DNA of 10,670 nt, taken from an uncultured Clostridia bacterium. Its GTDB lineage: Bacteria > Bacillota > Clostridia > Oscillospirales > Acutalibacteraceae. Both the position numbers and the translations under genes were made by a program. The stretch spans positions 1-10,670 of the forward strand of contig CAMHOI010000023.1 of assembly GCA_946186725.1 (NCBI GenBank), written 5' to 3'. The notes beneath the pieces are model-generated. The model worked only from the letters and a program-made list of their open reading frames with translations. It made no database searches and had not been told where the DNA came from. Positions 7,241 through 10,670 of the stretch are shown one piece after another. The stretch's first letter is position 1, and each line of letters starts with the position of its first letter.

Positions 7241-7368
7241 CCAAAGCGACGGGAAATACAGAGACCCCGGCCTCTTGCTTCCAAACGGGATATGACCGCT
7301 TTTATATCCTTTTCAGCTGCCGGCTCGGCGTCCGGCTTATGATCGTTGCGGGCGTACCGCTCGCATAT

Positions 7369-7384
7369 AGCATTACGTAATGCT
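7369..7384. repeat. Perfect 16-nt palindrome AGCATTACGTAATGCT
   Basis: AGCATTAC followed directly by GTAATGCT is a perfect inverted repeat that touches the base of the terminator hairpin. It may form a second small hairpin in RNA of either strand, or be a protein-binding site. The function is not evident. Confidence 0.6.
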
Positions 7385-7417
7385 CAGCGGCGGGATCGCT
7401 CCCGCCGCTGAATTTTT
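7384..7417 (+). terminator. Strong intrinsic terminator facing the plus strand
   Basis: An 11-bp stem (arms 7384-7394 and 7401-7411, core CAGCGGCGGG/CCCGCCGCTG) closes the hexaloop ATCGCT and is followed by ATTTTTATTA. It terminates plus-strand transcription, most simply that of the hydrolase, about 145 nt beyond its stop codon. On the minus strand there is no T-run after the stem, so it is a weaker candidate for ending the nitrogen operon. Confidence 0.8.
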
Positions 7418-7470
7418 ATTATCATATGTTATTTGGTAACTGCACACACGGTTTCGAAACAACAATACGT

Positions 7471-8055
7471 CTAACTGTAGGTCTTGATGATCTCCTCGGC
7501 GATCTCTCGTTTGGGGACGCAGCGGTCCATCGCCTGTTTTTCTATATACCGGTGCGCGTCCGGCTCGGTCATTTTCAGCTCGCTGATCAGCAGCCATTTG
7601 GCACGGTTGACCAGCCGGATCTCGTTCATTTTTTCCTCAATGGACAGCGTTTTCTTTTCCGTTTTGCGGATTCTTTCCCGCGCACTGATCAGCCAGCCGG
7701 AAGCGAGCTCAAACGCCGCTTTTGACGTGGGCTTTCGGATCAGAAACACACCGTGCTCCGCAAGCTGATCAAAGGATTGCGCGTATTGCTCTGCCCTTGC
7801 CAGAAAGAGAACGACGGTCTGATAGCCGCTTACGGTGTCGATGGCGAAACGCAGGCCGGTATCGTCGGGCAGAGGGGAGTTCACGATCACCATATCAAAA
7901 TCCCGCTCGGCGAGCGCCCGCTTGGCGGCGCTGACGTTGGTAACGAACTGAACGGGCGAAAAAACGGGGACAGAAAAGACCTCAGGCAGAGCCAGATTGA
8001 ATCTCTCGGACGCCGAAACGACCAGAACGCTGTAGACTTGCTCCTTCAGACTCAA
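7471..8055 (-). CDS. ANTAR-domain antiterminator with degenerate receiver, linked to glutamine synthetase
   Basis: A 194-residue regulator with two parts. Residues 6-120 have the length and pattern of a response-regulator receiver, but the phospho-acceptor position (MVIVNSPLP) is asparagine 59, the N-terminal acidic pair is absent (VLVVSASE), and alanine sits near the usual Thr/Ser. Only the K108-P109 pair is kept. Residues 138-191 form an ANTAR RNA-binding domain (RAKWLLISELKMTEPDAHRY … AMDRCVPKREIAEEII), after a short coiled linker (122-140). ANTAR proteins bind paired hairpins in leader RNA and block termination; in Clostridia they are known next to nitrogen genes. The start is TTG at 8055, supported by AGGAGG 8 nt upstream. 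It follows glnA by 34 nt and is the last gene of that operon, so it probably controls it. Likely relatives are NasT/EutV-type regulators; the input signal is unknown. Confidence 0.88.
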   Translation of the reverse strand: MSLKEQVYSVLVVSASERFNLALPEVFSVPVFSPVQFVTNVSAAKRALAERDFDMVIVNSPLPDDTGLRFAIDTVSGYQTVVLFLARAEQYAQSFDQLAEHGVFLIRKPTSKAAFELASGWLISARERIRKTEKKTLSIEEKMNEIRLVNRAKWLLISELKMTEPDAHRYIEKQAMDRCVPKREIAEEIIKTYS

Positions 8056-8063
8056 ACGGTCCC

Positions 8064-8069
8064 CCTCCT
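8064..8069 (-). promoter_or_regulatory. Ribosome binding site supporting a TTG start of the ANTAR gene
   Basis: AGGAGG on the minus strand lies 8 nt before TTG 8055, in the 34-nt gap after the glnA stop codon. No in-frame ATG or GTG lies nearby, so this site decides the start. Confidence 0.75.
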
Positions 8070-8089
8070 TTCGCCGGATGATCTACGGG

Positions 8090-9301
8090 CTATTCCGCGC
8101 AGTAGATATTCATGATTTTTTCAGGGATATGCGCTTGGATAAAGCCGTCGTTTTTTGCAGAGGCCTTGGCGTCGGCGAGCGTTTCGGGCAGCTTGGCCAG
8201 TCCCGAGACGGTTTCCGCGTCGGCCGTGAACAGGTTGACGTCGACGGGCTTGGGAAGCGCCTTTTTCTGTTGAATGCCGTCCAGCCCCGCCCAAATCAAA
8301 AGGGCAAAGGCAATATAGGGATTGGCCAGAGGATCGGGAGACCGCAGCTCGGCCCGGCGGAACTCGCTGGAGGCGGCGGGGACACGCACCAGCTGGGAAC
8401 GGTTTTCCGCCGACCAGGAGACGAAGCGCGGCGCTTTGCGTCGGCCGAGCCGATGGTAAGAATCCTCGGCCGGGTCAAGAAAGACCGTCGTCGGGATCGC
8501 CCTGTCAAGCACACCTGCGATCATATGCGCCAGGTTCTCGGAGGAATCGTCGGGGCGGACCGACATATTGATATGAAAGCCGTTGCCCGGCTCGTCCGGA
8601 AGCGGCTTCGGAGAAAAATCGGCAAACAGGCCGTTGCGGCGCGCCACGGTCTTGACGACCGTCTGGAACGTCATCACGTTGTCCGCTGCCGCCAGCGCCT
8701 CGGTATAGCGGAAGTCGATCTCGTTCTGCCCGGGGCCTTCCTCGTGGTGGGAGCTTTCCGGGCGGATGCCCATCTGCTCCAGCGTCAGACAGATCTCACG
8801 GCGCACGTTCTCGCCCTTGTCCTCCGGCGCGATATCCATATAGCCGGCGCGGTCGTACGGTGTCTTTGTGGGCTGATTCTTCTCGTCCAGCTCAAACAGG
8901 TAGAATTCCTGCTCGGCGCCGAAATAGAAGGTGTAACCCGCCTCTGCCGCGTCGCCGACCGCTTGTTTGAGCAGGCTTCTCGTGTCGCATTCAAACGGTT
9001 TTCCGTCGGGATAGGTGATCGAACAGAACATGCGCACGACCTTCCCGTGCTCCGGGCGCCAGGGCAGCCAGGTCAGCGTTTCGGGATCGGGGTGCAGGAA
9101 CAGATCGGACTGCGCCTCGTCGCCGAAGCCGGCGACGGCGGACGCGTCGAACGCGATGCCGCAGGAAAACGCGCGATCCAGCTCGTCCGGCATGATCGAA
9201 ATATTCTTCTGACGACCGAACACGTCGCAGAACGCGAGACGGATGAATTTGACGTCCTCCTCGGCAACGTACTGCATGACTTCTTCTTTTGAATATTTCA
9301 T
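8090..9301 (-). CDS. glnA: Glutamine synthetase, short type I form
   Basis: Catalyses ATP-dependent formation of glutamine from glutamate and ammonia in the cytoplasm. The 403-residue protein shows the family order: beta-grasp N-terminal domain with D52 (FDASAV), metal ligands E130 and E132 (GAEQEF), HHEEGPGQNE (185-194), GNGFH (239-243), the NRS…R segment (300-306), ELR (318-320) and NPYIAF. It is shorter than the usual 440-470 residues: the loop after HINMS is cut and the C-terminal tail stops soon after IQAHIPEK. The flap, normally YEAP, reads RRKAP, with lysine 289 replacing glutamate. The adenylylation tyrosine (NLY in enteric enzymes) is phenylalanine 358, fitting a GSI-alpha type. The ATG has AGGAGG just upstream. 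It sits 26 nt after the GXGXG gene and ahead of the ANTAR gene. Assignment to the GS family is certain; full activity is not. Confidence 0.93.
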   Translation of the reverse strand: MKYSKEEVMQYVAEEDVKFIRLAFCDVFGRQKNISIMPDELDRAFSCGIAFDASAVAGFGDEAQSDLFLHPDPETLTWLPWRPEHGKVVRMFCSITYPDGKPFECDTRSLLKQAVGDAAEAGYTFYFGAEQEFYLFELDEKNQPTKTPYDRAGYMDIAPEDKGENVRREICLTLEQMGIRPESSHHEEGPGQNEIDFRYTEALAAADNVMTFQTVVKTVARRNGLFADFSPKPLPDEPGNGFHINMSVRPDDSSENLAHMIAGVLDRAIPTTVFLDPAEDSYHRLGRRKAPRFVSWSAENRSQLVRVPAASSEFRRAELRSPDPLANPYIAFALLIWAGLDGIQQKKALPKPVDVNLFTADAETVSGLAKLPETLADAKASAKNDGFIQAHIPEKIMNIYCAE

Positions 9302-9327
9302 GGTGTCCTCCTGCTTTCAGATGGGTT

Positions 9328-10047
9328 CTAATTGGCAACGTAAAGCTGTTTATAAGGGTTTTTGCTGTCCGGCGTCACGACCGTGAAGGGATGATCCAGC
9401 AGCTCTTCCTGATCCCCGCCGAACAGGCGGCAGTATTCGGAGACGTAACGGCCGATCTCGGCTTTATCCTGACCGGTCGCCGGTCTTGCCGTGACCTGAT
9501 CCGGAAAAGCGAGACCGCGGCCATCGGAACGCAGGATCAGCTTGCCGCCGTGCATGCCCGTACACGGAAAGTTGCCGACGATCCTTCTGTCGCTCTCTCC
9601 GAGCCCGAGAACGACGATCACGCCGCCGGCCTGATATTCGCCGAGAAAGCTTCCGGCTGTGCCGCCGATGACCATAACGGGGATTTTCTCTTTGTACGCC
9701 TTCATGTGGATCCCCGCCCGATAGCCCGCGTCGCCTTTGACGTAGATGCTCCCGCCGCGCATGGCGTATCCGACCGCGTCTCCCACGCTTCCGCGGATCA
9801 CGATCCTGCCGTCGTTCATCGTGTCGCCGACAGCGTCCTGCGCGTTGCCGTTCACCGTGATCTCGGCGCCGTTGAGATAGGCGCCGAGCGCGTTGCCGGG
9901 AACGCCTTCCACCGTAACGGAAACGGTCGACATCCCGGCGCAGAGAAAGCGCTGGCCGAGACAGTCCGTGACCGTGATGTCCTCATCCGATGTGCGCAGC
10001 TGATCGTTTATTTCGCGGTAACTTAACCCTTTTGCCCGGATGATCAT
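9328..10047 (-). CDS. Stand-alone GXGXG protein, glutamate synthase alpha C-terminal domain (GltB3-like)
   Basis: A 239-residue protein matching the C-terminal right-handed beta-helix of the glutamate synthase large subunit, here a separate polypeptide. Repeated Gly-rich turns run from about 48 to 172: GNALGAYLNGAEITVNGNAQ, DAVGDTMNDGRIVIRGSVGD, AVGYAMRGGSIYVKGDAGYR, then GGTAGSFLGEYQAGG and a closing GNFPCTGMHGGKL. In the fused enzyme this domain is structural and helps hold the GATase and FMN domains. Split GltB1/B2/B3 arrangements are known in Archaea and Clostridia. The ATG lies one base after the stop of the upstream oxidoreductase gene, with GGGGGTG in that gene's last codons as the probable ribosome site, so translation is likely coupled. 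The C-terminal about 60 residues (from FPDQ) continue beyond the helix. The FMN- and GATase-bearing partners are expected upstream, outside the window. Confidence 0.92.
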   Translation of the reverse strand: MIIRAKGLSYREINDQLRTSDEDITVTDCLGQRFLCAGMSTVSVTVEGVPGNALGAYLNGAEITVNGNAQDAVGDTMNDGRIVIRGSVGDAVGYAMRGGSIYVKGDAGYRAGIHMKAYKEKIPVMVIGGTAGSFLGEYQAGGVIVVLGLGESDRRIVGNFPCTGMHGGKLILRSDGRGLAFPDQVTARPATGQDKAEIGRYVSEYCRLFGGDQEELLDHPFTVVTPDSKNPYKQLYVAN

Positions 10048-10048
10048 A

Positions 10049-10670
10049 TTATACTACACCCCCGAACTTTTTTCTACGGATATCTTGCGAAAAAATCAAA
10101 TTGGACGCCGCGCGTTTGGTCAAATCGAAGTCGACCGCATCCAGCGGCGTTCTTTCACGGATCAAAGAGGTATATATGCCTGCCCTGTCCGTTTCTCCGA
10201 TGAGGATAAAGCCGGCGAGCCGCCCGTCTTTTACAAACAATCTTCGGAGGGATCCGTTTTCCGCAGTCTCGAACAATTCGCCGTCATATACTCCGGCGGT
10301 CATCATATGAAGGCCGAAGAAACCGATGGCGTTCATCGGAACGGCGTTTCCAAACTCTTTCTCGCCTCCCGCCATATTGATACCCGCCGTATTCCCCTGC
10401 ATATAGGCGTTGGGGAGAATGGCAAGAACACGCCGTGCGCCGAGCGAAGCATCGTAGCCTTCGGCGCAGTCGCCTGCGGCGTAAATGCCGTCAAGCGTCG
10501 TTTTCATCCTGTCGTCCACAAGGATCCCGCGGTTCACCTCGCCGCCGGCGCTTTTTATGAGTTCGCTGTTTGCCCGCACGCCGACGGCAAGTACCAGCAG
10601 ATCAAAATCCACCGCGCCGCCGCTTTTCATACAGGCGCGGTTGCCTTCAAAGCGCTGAACCGTATCGCCG
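10049..10670 (-). CDS. FAD/NAD(P)-dependent oxidoreductase, C-terminal part (5' end outside window)
   Basis: The frame is open to the right edge, giving 206 visible residues; an internal ATG at 10630 is not the start, since the codons before it (GDTVQRFEGN) continue the domain. Visible features are the end of the NAD(P)-binding domain (VDFDLLVLAVGVRANSEL), the second FAD motif GIYAAGDCAE (about 62-71 of the visible part), a conserved MQGNTAGINMAGG stretch, and a C-terminal beta-rich domain ending RRKKFGGVV. This is the pyridine nucleotide-disulfide oxidoreductase fold, as in NADH oxidases and nitrite reductase large subunits. In operons with split glutamate synthase it probably supplies electrons from NAD(P)H in place of classical GltD; that role is inferred from neighbours. 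It is followed after one base by the GXGXG gene. The cysteine content and N-terminal FAD motif cannot be judged. Confidence 0.9.
   Translation of the reverse strand, partial: GDTVQRFEGNRACMKSGGAVDFDLLVLAVGVRANSELIKSAGGEVNRGILVDDRMKTTLDGIYAAGDCAEGYDASLGARRVLAILPNAYMQGNTAGINMAGGEKEFGNAVPMNAIGFFGLHMMTAGVYDGELFETAENGSLRRLFVKDGRLAGFILIGETDRAGIYTSLIRERTPLDAVDFDLTKRAASNLIFSQDIRRKKFGGVV

Larger units (their letters stand above)
7241..7470. other. Non-coding gap between convergent genes, rich in inverted repeats
   Basis: This 230-bp stretch lies between the stop of the hydrolase and that of the ANTAR regulator. No supported gene is present; two tiny ATG frames (7292-7342 and 7339-7380) have no ribosome site. 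It holds a weak stem, GGATAT/ATATCC (7288-7309) followed by TTTTC; GCCGG/CCGGC (7319-7336); GCGG/CCGC (7348-7360); a perfect 16-nt palindrome (7369-7384); the terminator at 7384-7417; and a 10-nt palindrome GTTTCGAAAC (7451-7460). The 3' end of the ANTAR transcript shows no good minus-strand terminator. Confidence 0.7.

Noticed and set aside
7292..7380. Two overlapping tiny ATG frames of 16 and 13 codons on the plus strand
   Set aside because: No ribosome binding site ahead of either, and both lie inside the hairpin-rich untranslated region.
8078..9292. Plus-strand open frame of 404 codons opposite glnA
   Set aside because: Antisense shadow; the minus strand has complete glutamine synthetase motifs.
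10046..10051. TATAAT on the minus strand at the junction of the oxidoreductase and GXGXG genes
   Set aside because: It arises from the stop codon and the next start (GTATAATATG); it overlaps the start codon, so any transcript would lack a ribosome site, and no -35 was found at the right distance.
10628..10630. Internal ATG as start of the oxidoreductase gene
   Set aside because: The frame stays open to the window edge and the upstream codons (GDTVQRFEGN) continue the NAD-binding domain, so the gene is simply cut by the window.

Overview
The window looks like chromosomal DNA from a GC-rich member of the Clostridia, plausibly an Oscillospirales-type gut anaerobe. This is an inference from high GC with strong AGGAGG-type ribosome sites, sigma-A-like TTGACC/TATAAT promoters, a BmrC/BmrD-like heterodimeric ABC exporter, and a split glutamate synthase–glutamine synthetase operon carrying an ANTAR regulator. 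No rRNA, tRNA, CRISPR array, insertion sequence or phage gene was seen. Eight genes can be supported. All lie on the minus strand except one alpha/beta hydrolase.

Layout. (1) Positions 1-3085 (minus) hold two overlapping half-transporter genes read from one clear promoter at about 3127-3155. The first gene (1340-3085) has a degenerate nucleotide-binding domain. The second (1-1347, cut by the window edge) has a canonical Walker A. They should form an asymmetric exporter. (2) Positions 3250-5628 (minus) hold a single-gene unit: a 12-TM APC-type amino acid permease with two further membrane helices, fused to a complete HD-GYP cyclic-dinucleotide phosphodiesterase domain. (3) Positions 5797-6276 (minus) encode a small acidic lipoprotein of unknown function with four cysteines in its mature part and a strong terminator. 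(4) An alpha/beta hydrolase (6440-7240, plus) diverges from the lipoprotein gene. A perfect 17-nt palindrome overlaps the -35 of its predicted promoter. (5) Positions 7241-7470 are a non-coding convergent gap containing several inverted repeats and a plus-strand intrinsic terminator. (6) Positions 7471-10670 (minus) are the distal end of a nitrogen-assimilation operon, in transcription order: FAD/NAD(P) oxidoreductase (5' end outside the window), stand-alone GltB3-like GXGXG protein, short type I glutamine synthetase, ANTAR-domain antiterminator with a degenerate receiver.

How it fits together. The last block is a GS–GOGAT pathway built from separate polypeptides, with its probable RNA-binding regulator as the last gene; the GATase and FMN domains of glutamate synthase are expected just outside the right edge. 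The most unusual item is the permease–HD-GYP fusion, which could tie amino acid sensing or transport to cyclic-di-nucleotide breakdown. The second is the glutamine synthetase, where lysine occupies the position of the flap glutamate while the metal and ATP site residues I can recognise are kept. Long plus-strand open frames opposite the ABC and permease genes are treated as antisense shadows of GC-rich codon use.
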